64,000 nt of DNA from Tranzscheliella williamsii. Its lineage: Eukaryota > Basidiomycota > Ustilaginomycetes > Ustilaginales > Ustilaginaceae. The notes under the pieces were generated by a model. The model had not been told where the DNA came from. It made no database searches and was given only the letters and a program-made list of their open reading frames with translations. Shown here in pieces: positions 28,561-37,158 of this stretch. The DNA lies in contig JALBYF010000003.1 in NCBI GenBank assembly GCA_023212725.1, forward strand, positions 124,001-188,000, in the 5' to 3' direction. A program made the translations under genes and the position numbers. Position 1 is the first letter of the stretch; every line of letters starts with the position of its first letter.

Positions 28561-31140
28561 CTACTTCTTTCCTGCGGCTTCTACTTGGGCCTGGAGACTC
28601 TGCATCAGCACAGCTAGGCCGCTGAGCTGCGAGGGACTGAGCTTGCTGAGCACGACGGAGATGTGCAAAATCTGCTGCTTTGCCGCGCCGTGCGCCGTGC
28701 CGCTTTCGCCGCTAGACGAGTTGTCCGTGCCTTCGGTGATTCCCAGCAGTACGGCCGGGACGCTCTGCATCGGGTCGAGCGGAATGGGCAGCCCCTCCAG
28801 CCCGGACGGCTGCCCGTTGGGGCCGACGACGGGCCGGATGTGCGCGCTGGGAACCGGCTGGATCCCCAGAGCCGACAGGCGCGACAGCGAGGCCACAGGA
28901 ATTAACAGCGGGATCGGATGCGACGGGATAGCTGGATTGGCATTGGCGTTGGCATTGGTATTGGCATTTGTGCTGGCGTTGGCGTTTGGAGCAGGATACG
29001 CAGCAGTGTTGGCCGGCGGGCCCAAGGCGGATGCAGGCACTGAAGCAGACGGCGCCGGAGACGGTGTTTTATTCGCCGTGCCCAACGGCAGTGGGGCTGG
29101 CGATGTCGAGGATGAATGCGAAGCGCCGGGTGTAGAGCCAGGTGACGGGCGGGGATTGTTTAAACTCGTCGCGCTCGTCAAGGTCGGATGCATTGTGGGG
29201 GGCCTCTGTGCGCCGCCGACGCCAGGTCTGACAGGTGTTGGAGGCAGCGTCGACGCAGTGAACATCTCGCCAGAGTACCCCGGCGCCGGTCCAGGCATCA
29301 TTGGGCTGGGCGAGGCAGCTGCTGACGCTGCCAAACCGACCGTTTGAATGGGTGACAACAAGGCTGGACTTTGATTGGACTGCTTGGCGGCCTTATCCAT
29401 CTTCTTCCGCGGTGCTGCACTGACCGGAGTCGCGCTGCCAGGCGTGTTCGGCGCAGTGCCGGGTAAAGGATGCTTCCGCGGTCTACCACGTCCCCTGTGA
29501 GCCGTTGGGCCGGGGCTAAGACCCGGTGTAGCGGAAACAGCGGCGCTTCCAGCTGGCGTGGAGGGGGCGCCGGATGGCCCTTGCATGGGAAGCCCAGAGG
29601 CGTTTGCACTGAAGAAAGATCCTGGCGGCCGCACGCCCTTGCCTGCAGCAGACAAGGGAGCAGAGGTGGGAGGCATGCCGAAGGGCGTCCCAGGCATCGA
29701 CGAAGATGGCGTCTGACCTGCATGGCTCAAAGTGTGTGCATATGCTGCCGTTGAGGTGGATGGATAAGGCGCCAATGTCGGTGGAGCAGGTGCGCTGATC
29801 GCATGAGCATTGTAGCCAATAGATGTACTGGCCGGGGTAGGCTGGGCCGAGTAAGGAGCTGTCAACGACTGGCCCGCAGCTGATGGTCGATACGGAGTCG
29901 AGGGGTTTATTGCGGCCGCTTGGTTACCTGTGCTTGCGATCGGGGGCGGCGGATACAGGGGAGGGGGTGGTGTCACAATCCCAAGCCTGTGCCGTGCTTC
30001 CCTCTCCTTCTCCAGCCGGGCTGCTTTCGCTGCCGCTCGTTCCATCTGCCTCTTTTGTCTTTCGAGGTCTCTTTCTCGTTCTTTCTCCTTTTCTATTTCT
30101 TCGGTAATACCAAAGGAAAGGTTGACTTGACTCGAGAAAATGCCGGCCTGTAGGCCCTTGTCCGACTCGATGCTCTCAAGCTTAGCCTTGTGCGTTCTGA
30201 GCTCTTCAATCTGCTCCAGCACCTCTTGCCTGTCGTCGTTGTAGGCCAGACGCTCCAGCAGCTCGAGAGTCTGGTTTGATGTGGGTGCCTTTCTGTGATA
30301 TGTCTCGATGGCGGTGACAGATCGACGGAAGCGCTTTAGCAACGCTGCGCGACGTGCAAAGAGGGATTCTGCATAGGCCAACGTAGGGAATTCAGGATGT
30401 GGTACTTGGGGCAGCTGAGTGGGTAAGCCCAATTCATCGAGCTGTTCAACCAAGGGATCGTCTCGATGTGAATTTGAGTGAACGACGGCAGAGGAAGCTA
30501 GACGCCTCCTCTTCCGCACCCTGACCTCCTCCAGAACTGGATCATGTTTCAGTCCAAGAGCGCGCAAAAGATCGTGATGCGGGATGTTCCAGACGTGATA
30601 GGGAAGGAGCCTTCGTACAGCGTCATGGGCGTCCTTGAAGGGGGATAGATCCGGGAGTAAGATTGCCTTCTGATCGCGTCGCAGAAATTCTTCTGCCATT
30701 GTCAACTGGTCCTTGCCACCATCCCTGTCGTCATTGGCTTTGGAGCGGCGCTGGTTCTTGAGGTCATCCTCGTCGTTCGACTGCTCGTCCGTGTCGTCAT
30801 CATCGTTGTCATCGCGCTTGTCATGGCGCCTGTTAGGATGCTTGCTGCTGCGCTCTGTTGCGTCTGAAGGAACAGGTTGGAAAGGTGGCGTGCCGTTGTC
30901 ATCATTCTGCTGCTGCTGTCGGGCCGTATGTTGCTCGTCTGCGGGCTCCTGTTTGATGGCGATCGCGGATGGATCGATGCCAGAATGATTGTTGTCGAAA
31001 CTGTGGGTAGTGGTAATGCTGGAGGTGGTGGGCAAGGCAGGCTGGGCGAAGAGTGCGGCGGGATTGACCGTCAGTGGAGCAGAGGCCCCCTGATAGTGGT
31101 AGTGGCTGGTCGAGGCATGGACCGACGAGATAGCTTGCAT
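28561..31140 (-). CDS. GLTSCR1/BICRA-domain chromatin protein with AT-hook
   Basis: 859 residues counted from the first ATG (31140, MQAISSVHASTSHYHYQG); upstream the frame opens only at a TTG. Residues ~90-140 are highly acidic and charged. Residues ~145-260 resemble the GLTSCR1 conserved domain: DQKAILLPDLSPFKDAHDAV then RRLLPYHVW, followed by a helical region with FPTLAYAESLFARRAALLKR. A long coiled-coil stretch follows (EEIEKEKERERDLERQKRQ). The rest is Pro/Ser/Ala-rich and contains a classical AT-hook (RGRGRPRKHPLPG, near residue 550). In animals GLTSCR1/GLTSCR1L are subunits of the non-canonical BAF (SWI/SNF) complex, so a role in chromatin remodelling is inferred. The C-terminal ~60 residues are ordered-looking (ILHISVVLSKLSPSQLSGLA). 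Domain call is from pattern recognition only. Confidence 0.75.
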   Translation of the reverse strand: MQAISSVHASTSHYHYQGASAPLTVNPAALFAQPALPTTSSITTTHSFDNNHSGIDPSAIAIKQEPADEQHTARQQQQNDDNGTPPFQPVPSDATERSSKHPNRRHDKRDDNDDDDTDEQSNDEDDLKNQRRSKANDDRDGGKDQLTMAEEFLRRDQKAILLPDLSPFKDAHDAVRRLLPYHVWNIPHHDLLRALGLKHDPVLEEVRVRKRRRLASSAVVHSNSHRDDPLVEQLDELGLPTQLPQVPHPEFPTLAYAESLFARRAALLKRFRRSVTAIETYHRKAPTSNQTLELLERLAYNDDRQEVLEQIEELRTHKAKLESIESDKGLQAGIFSSQVNLSFGITEEIEKEKERERDLERQKRQMERAAAKAARLEKEREARHRLGIVTPPPPLYPPPPIASTGNQAAAINPSTPYRPSAAGQSLTAPYSAQPTPASTSIGYNAHAISAPAPPTLAPYPSTSTAAYAHTLSHAGQTPSSSMPGTPFGMPPTSAPLSAAGKGVRPPGSFFSANASGLPMQGPSGAPSTPAGSAAVSATPGLSPGPTAHRGRGRPRKHPLPGTAPNTPGSATPVSAAPRKKMDKAAKQSNQSPALLSPIQTVGLAASAAASPSPMMPGPAPGYSGEMFTASTLPPTPVRPGVGGAQRPPTMHPTLTSATSLNNPRPSPGSTPGASHSSSTSPAPLPLGTANKTPSPAPSASVPASALGPPANTAAYPAPNANASTNANTNANANANPAIPSHPIPLLIPVASLSRLSALGIQPVPSAHIRPVVGPNGQPSGLEGLPIPLDPMQSVPAVLLGITEGTDNSSSGESGTAHGAAKQQILHISVVLSKLSPSQLSGLAVLMQSLQAQVEAAGKK
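28937..28990. repeat. 6-bp microsatellite (nine TTGGCA-like units) in the GLTSCR1-domain gene
   Basis: Nine in-frame hexamers related to TTGGCA (plus strand) encode alternating Asn-Ala/Asn-Thr on the minus strand (NANTNANANANP). It lies in a disordered part of the protein and is likely length-variable. Confidence 0.85.
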
Positions 31141-32959
31141 GCCTGCGAACAAACTAGATGAAGCTAGAACCACCGCACTGCGCAACTACGATGCTGCGGC
31201 TGCGCGGCTGGCGGCTCGCTCTGTATAAGGCACTGGACGGTGGTCTCTCAAGGCTACCGTGCTGCTTTGCACTGTCGCGTCGGCCTGTCTTATTGCTCGC
31301 ACACTCGGTCAGGTCAAGCCGACACCGCCTACGTCCTGTAAAACTGACGAAACCCGGCCGGTGGATTCAGAATGCGAATCGACTGCCAAAGCGTCGCTGT
31401 ATCGCCGTTGCTCTTGCTTGCCAACGCTCGATAACCGTACCAGCTGTGCTGTACTGATCTGGCTTGGATCTTGGCTGGCCTTCGTAGGCTCGCTGGCTCG
31501 CTGGGCTTCGTTGGCCGGGTTGGGTTGGCTGGGTTTGGTTGACGTGTGCAGCGCTCGTCTTGGTTTTCTGGGAATGAATATGCGATGCTGTCTGTGTATA
31601 ATCGCAAACCTGATTGTGAATATTTGTGATTTCGATCGACGCTTGCTTTGCCTGTTGGTTAAAGGCCAAAGGCTGTGTTGGCTATCCTTTCTTTTTCCAA
31701 CTACGCCTCCGAGATCACACGCATCGGGCTTGTTCCACCCGATATCATCGGGCGGCTCACCAACCATACGCAGATCGGCGGCACTTGTCTCCGCTTGCTT
31801 CACAAATTATTGCCTGGGTAGAGACGGGCACTTGCCAACATGGAGCGTGGTGGGACACCTGCCCAAGCTGATGAAGCTGGTGCAGGGGAAGCCTATCGTG
31901 CCCGCTGCTTAAGTGGTACGATGAGGAGGTGGTGCTCGAGGGGGTGAACAGTTCGGAGTAGCCTCTCAGTGCCGATGTCTGGGGTTCGGACCTGGATTCA
32001 AGTGGAACGCATTGCGCGCCATAGCCAGAGCAGCACCCGCCTGGATCAACCAGCTGGTCGCGCCCACACTTCGTCCCTTTTGGCGGCATCGAGTCAGTCC
32101 TCCGGCATCGGCGCAAAACACGGCATCGCCAGCCACAGCTCCTACGGTGCAGGCCAGGCTATCTGGGTAAGTCTTCCCGTTCACAGAGTCTCCACTGTCA
32201 CGTCGCGAGGACAGGAGCTAACCTGGCCCCTTCCTTCCCTTCTTGCCAACGCTAACACAGCTAGCTGCCCAAGGCTTAGTAATCCGCTATGTTGGTAGAA
32301 ACCCCGTACCCAAACGCTTCTATCGTAATATGACAGACAATTGATCCGTTATGGACAGGCTCGTAATTGCATCCTGGCATCAGTGCAAGACGTGCCAGCT
32401 CGTACTCGCTGGAGGCACCTATGGATCGACAGTCTGTGGCACAGACCTCTACAGGTGTAGCTGGAGATCAGTCGCCAAACGCTAACAGACATGGTTCAAT
32501 TGATGCCCGGCAGCTAAGTCGAGGCCCATCTGTTACGGTCGTGTACCATCAATTCGGTTGCAGTCTGACCCCGGGCGAACCGAACCACTCCAAGATCGAA
32601 ACAGTCTCGGAATTGTTGATGTGAAGGGCGCAAGAAAGGGAAGCCAGTACGGTCGGTTATGACCAGGGATCTCGAAACTGCTAATCAGCAGCCACCTTGA
32701 ACGGAGCCATCCGCATGCTGTAGCCCTTGGCAAACCCTCTGATCGATGAGGCTTGGTCTGCCGGAGACGTGAAAACGGGCACCAGCTGGTTTTTGGCTGC
32801 TATTCGCAGTCACTCCCGTTCGACTACAAGGTCTGCCGGAAGCTGACGGGTCATAGCCACCATTGGCTGGCAAATGTTGTCTTTGATGTGCCCGATGGCG
32901 AAACCAAACAGCAGCGGTAGAACCGACCGTGCCTCCTTGGACGACTTGGCAAGTACAGG
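31141..32959. other. Gene-poor stretch at the left flank of the repeat island
   Basis: 1.8 kb between the GLTSCR1-domain gene start and the first ORF remnant. Base composition becomes more AT-rich to the right. Around 31450-31545 there is a G/T-rich run with repeated GGCTCGCTGG/GGGTTGGGTTGGCTGGG blocks. Short ORFs on both strands have no recognisable family and contain frequent stops. No tRNA or other RNA gene recognised. Confidence 0.4.
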
Positions 32960-33370
32960 TTAACTCGTTTCGTTCAAACCGCTGACGTAGACGTTGTGTC
33001 GGATCTGTGGCCGCGCTGTGGCCCGTTCTTGCTTCCGTGTGTACGAGTGTCCGACGACAGCATGGCCTCGCAGGTCCAAGATTAGTTCAAGGACCGCATC
33101 ATCGTCTTTTGAGAGCTTCTGTGCCAGAACGGGAGGAAGGCGCGGACAGATTTTCTCGACCACCTCGGGTGCCACGACGGTATTCTTGACCTGGATCGCG
33201 ATGACACCAAGGTGTGAAGGGTCAAATTGATCCTCGTCTCTTGGCTGGGTCAGAGAGAACACGGTAGGGATCAAAATATCCCAACCGTACTGATTTTGGA
33301 TGCCGCAAATGGCAGCATGCTGTCGCGCGAGTGCGCGCTTGGCTTCGCTCGAGAGAGGCCCCGGCGCCAA
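32960..33370 (-). pseudogene. Truncated ORF with nuclease-like QVKN motif, cut by an LTR-like repeat
   Basis: Open frame of 136 codons without an ATG start: the upstream end is a TTG directly at the left border of the LTR-like repeat (33371), whose sequence brings a stop in frame. The preserved part reads as a real protein tail: ICGIQNQYGWDILIPTVF, FDPSHLGVIAIQVKN, LELILDLRGHAVVGHSY. The hydrophobic-IQVKN block after an Asp-containing strand resembles motifs of PD-(D/E)XK-type nuclease folds, but I cannot name the family. The most likely reading is the C-terminal remnant of a multi-copy gene interrupted by a retroelement insertion. A frame on the same strand beyond the repeats (34430-34954) might be its other part, but this is not proven. 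Confidence 0.45.
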
Positions 33371-33566
33371 CTGTTAAACTTGTGCATCTGGTGGTCAACA
33401 TGCTTTGGTAGGGTATGACGTTCACAGTAGACGGCGGTAGTTTACCTAATGCAAGTTGATACTAAATCTCAAGTGAGTCAATCGTTTCACAGAGTGAATG
33501 TTCATCACACTTGGGGCTAGGAAGAATGTTGTGAGAATGGACATGTTGCTCTCAACTGGGGGTCGA
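33371..33566. mobile_element. LTR-like repeat, copy A (196 bp)
   Basis: Begins CTGTTAAACTTGTG, with a TG start typical of LTRs, and aligns without gaps to copy B at 34126-34321 with about 15 differences. Seven of the differences are CpG in copy B and TpG or CpA in copy A, meaning copy A has decayed at CpG sites. To its right up to ~33885 lies LTR-like DNA with a TATA-like ATGTATATAGTA near 33790. The far end of the LTR is not defined. Confidence 0.6.
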
Positions 33567-34125
33567 AGACATATGTGACAGGGTTGGTCCGCGACCCTGC
33601 ACATGTCATAGCTCTCAGTGAGCCACACGAGCACCATCGCACGTCCCGAAGGTAAGAAGGGTGATGCCAGCGGCTGCAGGGTCAGCCATTGGATCACGCA
33701 CATGCACACTCACTTCATATCGAGTTCCCACTATGCGGAGCCGTCGGCTGTGCCATGTCTCCACAGTAGGTGGATGATAGACCACTCACATGTATATAGT
33801 ACAGCACTCCAAGACTGGAGGAGGTTGACCCTCATCCAGTCTAGTCAATTCACACGTGGTCTATACCATTGAGGGTATCTCCCTGCTCAACAGGCAGCAG
33901 GGGCGATACTGACGGGCACTCTGCCCGGCACCGCACGGCGGAGCACGTGCGCTCTTTACAGTGCCCAACGCCAACACCAACAGCACGACTACCGCCCAAC
34001 GGCGTAGTCGCTACAAGCATACCGACACCGCTATTGTCCTATAGCATGTCGAGGCAGCGCAGTCCAGAGCAAGACAGCCCGCACTGGATAGCGCTGGGGA
34101 CCAGTGCTACTCCCACCAGTTCCCT
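33567..34125. mobile_element. Possible internal remnant between the two LTR-like copies
   Basis: About 560 bp with no intact gene. The left half looks like the rest of an LTR (TATA-like motif near 33790, ending near CTGCTCAACA at ~33890). The right half has a short frame starting near GCCCAACGCCAACACC that is stopped after ~30 codons; this could be the start of a gag gene. No protease, integrase or reverse-transcriptase motif is present. Confidence 0.35.
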
Positions 34126-34321
34126 CTGTTAAACTTGTGCGTCTGGTGGTCAACGCGCTTTGGTAGGATATGACGTTCACAGTAGACGGCAATAGTTTAC
34201 CTAATGCAAGTTGATTCTAAATCTCAAGTGAGTCAATCGCTTCACAGAGTGAGCGTTCGTCACACTTGGGGCTAGGAAGAATGTTGTAAGAATGGACATG
34301 TTGCTCTCGTCCGGGGGTCGA
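34126..34321. mobile_element. LTR-like repeat, copy B (196 bp)
   Basis: Direct repeat of copy A, same orientation and length, about 92% identical. After 34321 the sequence is unlike the DNA following copy A, although it too has a TATA-like TTATATATGTACA near 34332-34344 and ends near GCTGAGCA at ~34420. The two copies may be separate solo LTRs or the rearranged ends of one deleted element. Confidence 0.6.
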
Positions 34322-34429
34322 GGGCAAAGTGCTTATATATGTACACTTCGTGCTATAAGGGGAACAAAGTGTGGACCATAGGCGCAATAGTGGGCATATG
34401 GTGAGTGTCTCTGCTGAGCAGGCGAGAGC

Positions 34430-34954
34430 TCACTTAGGGTAGCTCTCGTCCAGTGCCTCTGTGTCAATGGAGTTCAGCACAGGAGACAACGTTTCCCAGC
34501 AGGGAGCGAACATCGTGTACTTGCGTTCCGTTAGGAAGAAAGAACATATTCTTGCAGAGAAGGAATTCACTCCCTGCGTAGGACGCAGAGAAGAATTCGT
34601 TCTAATGAGGGCCCCAAGGGGATCACGTGCGTGCGACACCTTATAGGGTTCGCCGACACACAGCCAGATTCTAACAGGCTTATCATCATACCAGACGATA
34701 TCCAGGAACGGAGATGGAAGTCCAGCCTTGTTCTTCCCTAGATTCTCGAGCACCCGAGTGCTGTCAATCTTGAGATGTTCGACCAGATGAAGTTTTTCGT
34801 CTTGATTATCGTTTTGAAGATAGACTCGCTCAAGGTGGTGGAGAAGGCCCAAGTAAGGTTTGCGCCGCTCTTCTTGCACCACATCGAGGAGCCTGCTGTC
34901 TAGCAATTCGTCAGGTGCCATCTGGTTCCTTTTGCCAGTGATGAGTTTGTACAT
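34430..34954 (-). CDS. Hypothetical protein in the repeat island
   Basis: 174 residues from ATG 34954 (MYKLITGKRNQMAPDELL) to a stop at 34430, next to LTR-like copy B. The composition is protein-like and unlike random frames of this GC-rich genome: KPYLGLLHHLERVYLQN, PFLDIVWYDDKPVRIWLCVG, FFLTERKYTMFAPCWETL. No signal peptide, membrane segment or known motif was recognised. Codon use is AT-richer than in neighbouring genes, suggesting a repeat-associated or recently acquired gene. It may be one part of a gene split by the LTR-like DNA (other part 32960-33370), or a complete small gene. Confidence 0.45.
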   Translation of the reverse strand: MYKLITGKRNQMAPDELLDSRLLDVVQEERRKPYLGLLHHLERVYLQNDNQDEKLHLVEHLKIDSTRVLENLGKNKAGLPSPFLDIVWYDDKPVRIWLCVGEPYKVSHARDPLGALIRTNSSLRPTQGVNSFSARICSFFLTERKYTMFAPCWETLSPVLNSIDTEALDESYPK

Positions 34955-35008
34955 CACATTTCACCAAGTTCTGATGGAGTGGTAGAGGTGAGCCAGCAAC
35001 ATTCAGAA

Positions 35009-35138
35009 GTCACAACATAAAAGCACGACTTCTGGTAACTAGCCTGTGGTCTGCTTAGCTTCTGCTAGGCAGTTTTTACCTGTGTTGCTGCTTTGACATC
35101 TGGCTGACTCACCAGAAGCTGAGCTTTTATGTTGTGAG
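35009..35138. mobile_element. Small foldback/MITE-like element with ~28-bp terminal inverted repeats
   Basis: Left arm 35009-35036 and right arm 35111-35138 are inverted copies matching at 24 of 28 positions, including a perfect 15-bp core (TCACAACATAAAAGC at 35010-35024 against 35123-35137). Total length is 130 bp and there is no coding capacity. It is AT-rich compared with the genome. No clear target-site duplication was found, so it could also be a non-mobile hairpin. Confidence 0.55.
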
Positions 35139-35638
35139 TGTCCTCGGCCAATTTGGTTGCCAGAGAAACGTGAATCATGCGTGGAGCGCGGAAGAAACTG
35201 TATGAGCGCTAACGAAAGGTAGATTTCGGCCGTCTAACAAATAGAAAAGGCTTTCCCTCAGTTCGCATAATATCACTCACTAGGGTTCACGCGTTACTGG
35301 AAACGCGTTTCCAATGTCGCTGAAATCACTGCGTTTCCACTACCTTTACAAACGCGATTCCATATGCAGTGAAATCGCAGTGATTCAACTGTGATTCCAG
35401 CACTGCGCTGGAATCGCTGTGATTGCACCCATGCTTGCAGACCGCTTACTTAGTATAACGCTAGTGTTACGCTAGGTTGACATAACTGCTGACGCAATCT
35501 AGTCGTGCGAGAGGGTTATTGGAGAGCGAGCTAAGGAGAGCTCGGACCAAGACATTGCTGACATAGCTCAGTCAGCAGCGACTAGCTTGCATCATCCTCC
35601 AGCATCATCCACCAGCAATCGTCCTCCAGCAGACTGAG

Positions 35639-35713
35639 CTATATATAGAGAGGAATTGCCTTCGTCGCTGTTGTACATCTACCACCACCATCACTTCATC
35701 AGCGATGGTGAGT
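35639..35713 (+). promoter_or_regulatory. Promoter-like block inside the CACTA element (TATA, leader, ATG|GTGAGT)
   Basis: CTATATATAG at 35639-35648 is followed about 57 bp later by a C/A-rich leader and ATG at 35705-35707. GTGAGT, a consensus splice donor, starts at 35708, so exon 1 would code for methionine only. Downstream AG acceptors preceded by CTAAC or CTTAAC branch-like sequences exist near 35784 and 35819. Joining to the first gives an immediate stop and joining to the second gives a frame of about 25 codons. This looks like the 5' end of a deleted transposon gene. Confidence 0.5.
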
Positions 35714-36085
35714 CGAGACCTCCGGCTTGTACTCCTTACTCAGTTTGAGCTTTATGGACCGTTGCCACTAACCCTAACCCTAGTCGTAGCTGTTATCACC
35801 CTTAACCATCATTGTTAGCAGCTTTGTTGTGATCAGCATCGTCCATTCCACCATTACTTAGCCATAGACACTGCCGTAGACACTATCGCCCAACCATAGC
35901 TGTAGCTGCTACTATGTATAGCACGCAACCATAAGGAATGAATGGCATGTCATTTGCATATATGGGCCAGATCCTGTGTGAGATCCGGAAAACTCAGCCT
36001 GACATATGCTGACAAATACAGCTGACAAATGCTGACAAATATGAAGAAGTTTGAAGTTTGCAGCACGTGGCATGTTTGTTGCTGG

Positions 36086-36147
36086 AATCACCGCGTTTCC
36101 ACTGCGTTTCCACTAGTATCTGGAAACGCAGTGGAAACGCGGTGATT
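36086..36147. repeat. Perfect 27-bp inverted repeat, 8-nt loop, in the CACTA subterminal region
   Basis: Arm 36086-36112 is the exact reverse complement of arm 36121-36147, separated by CTAGTATC. Each arm carries two copies of the motif GTTTCCA/TGGAAAC. It lies about 100 bp inside the right end of the transposon, where transposase-binding sites are expected. Confidence 0.9.
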
Positions 36148-36522
36148 TAATAGAGCGTACAATCACTTGTGGAATCTTTGTGATTTCACTCTGCTGGAAT
36201 CACACTACAAACGCGTTTCCACAGGCGCGTTAAACCCTAGTGACTGTTTAGGCTGTCTGGCAGCCCTTCAAGGCGGCCGGCCACCACTCACAGTCCCGCT
36301 CTGGTTATGCAAGGCGATAGTGGGTCCCTCCTCGGTAACCCCGCCAATGTAATCCCAGCATGGCCACGTCGAACTTTGCACTACAGCCACCGCGAAGTTG
36401 CCTACGTCGCTCAGCATCGTACAAGCTGAAGTGGGCACTGTGCAGCACAGACACAGCGGGCGGTCACGGAAGGGAGGATGCTGAATGCAATGTACAGGGT
36501 CGGGTGAGTGTAGCTACAGCGG

Positions 36523-37158
36523 CTACGTCGCAGGCCGAAGCGCTCTGAGCCGCTCAGCCAGGGCGTCGTCCTCCTTGTCCTTGTCCTTTGCCTTGGCTTC
36601 GGGCGCCTTGGGCGCGAGATTGGCGACTTGGTCTTCGAGGAGGCCGCCTTCGCCGAGCTTGTGGTTGACCTCGATGCCGTTTTCATCGGCGACGCGCTGC
36701 ATAAGGAGGTCGACCTGATCCTGGGGCATGCTCTGAGCGGTGGTGGCGCCAATGGTCCCCTCCATGTAGGAGGTCTGGACGTCGAGGTCCTCAAACTGGG
36801 ACTCGAACTTGTCCATGACCATGGATATGCGCTCGAGATTCATGCTCTCCATTGCCTTGTCCATGCCCTTGACTACGGAGGTCATGCTGCCGGTCACCTG
36901 CCGCATCGTCACCGCCGTCTCCACGCGGCTCGCCACCGCGTCAATCCGGCTACCGAGCCGCAACAAGTTGAGCGACTCGTTCTTCTTGCGGATCGCATTC
37001 GCTGCATAGATCCGTGCCCCTTCCGTGTTTCCCTGTGCAAGCGCCTTCTTCAGCTTGGCCTTCTCCGCCGTCTCGTCCTTGGTTGCCTTGCGCGCCTGCC
37101 TCTGCAGCGACTTGGCGGTAAACTTTAGCTGGAAGAGCGAATTCTCCAGATTAGCCAT
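36523..37158 (-). CDS. DID2: ESCRT-III associated protein Did2/CHMP1 (Vps46)
   Basis: 211 residues from ATG 37158, intronless. Snf7-fold protein that recruits the AAA ATPase Vps4 to ESCRT-III on endosomes during multivesicular-body formation. The basic helical N-terminus ([19 protein letters not shown]) and the block [20 protein letters not shown] are diagnostic for CHMP1 rather than other ESCRT-III subunits. Helix 3-4 region reads [19 protein letters not shown]. The acidic C-terminus ends in a MIM1 helix ([12 protein letters not shown]) for Vps4 MIT-domain binding. Length equals yeast Did2 (204) within a few residues. It is the first ordinary gene to the right of the transposon island, whose border lies 280 bp past its stop codon. 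Confidence 0.95.
   Translation of the reverse strand: MANLENSLFQLKFTAKSLQRQARKATKDETAEKAKLKKALAQGNTEGARIYAANAIRKKNESLNLLRLGSRIDAVASRVETAVTMRQVTGSMTSVVKGMDKAMESMNLERISMVMDKFESQFEDLDVQTSYMEGTIGATTAQSMPQDQVDLLMQRVADENGIEVNHKLGEGGLLEDQVANLAPKAPEAKAKDKDKEDDALAERLRALRPAT

Larger units (their letters stand above)
35278..36242. mobile_element. Non-autonomous CACTA-type (En/Spm, CMC) DNA transposon, 965 bp
   Basis: The element begins CACTAGGGTT and ends AACCCTAGTG, with inverted repeats continuing imperfectly for about 35 bp (including TGGAAACGCGTTT on both sides). It is flanked by a 3-bp direct duplication ACT (35275-35277 and 36243-36245). CACTA termini plus a 3-bp duplication define this superfamily. 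Both subterminal regions (~150 bp) are packed with short motifs GGAAACGCG and GGAATCAC in both orientations, as expected for transposase-binding arrays. There is no transposase gene. The middle retains a TATA box, a leader and an ATG immediately followed by a splice-donor sequence, probably the promoter end of an autonomous parent. Confidence 0.78.

Noticed and set aside
31975..32000. Possible tRNA T-arm (GGGGTTCGGACC)
   Set aside because: The flanking bases do not form a T-stem and no A-box or acceptor stem could be placed.
35766..35784. Interstitial telomere-like CTAACCCTAACCCTAG
   Set aside because: Only two and a half units, located where a splice branch site and acceptor would be expected after the donor at 35708; more likely an intron 3' end or coincidence.
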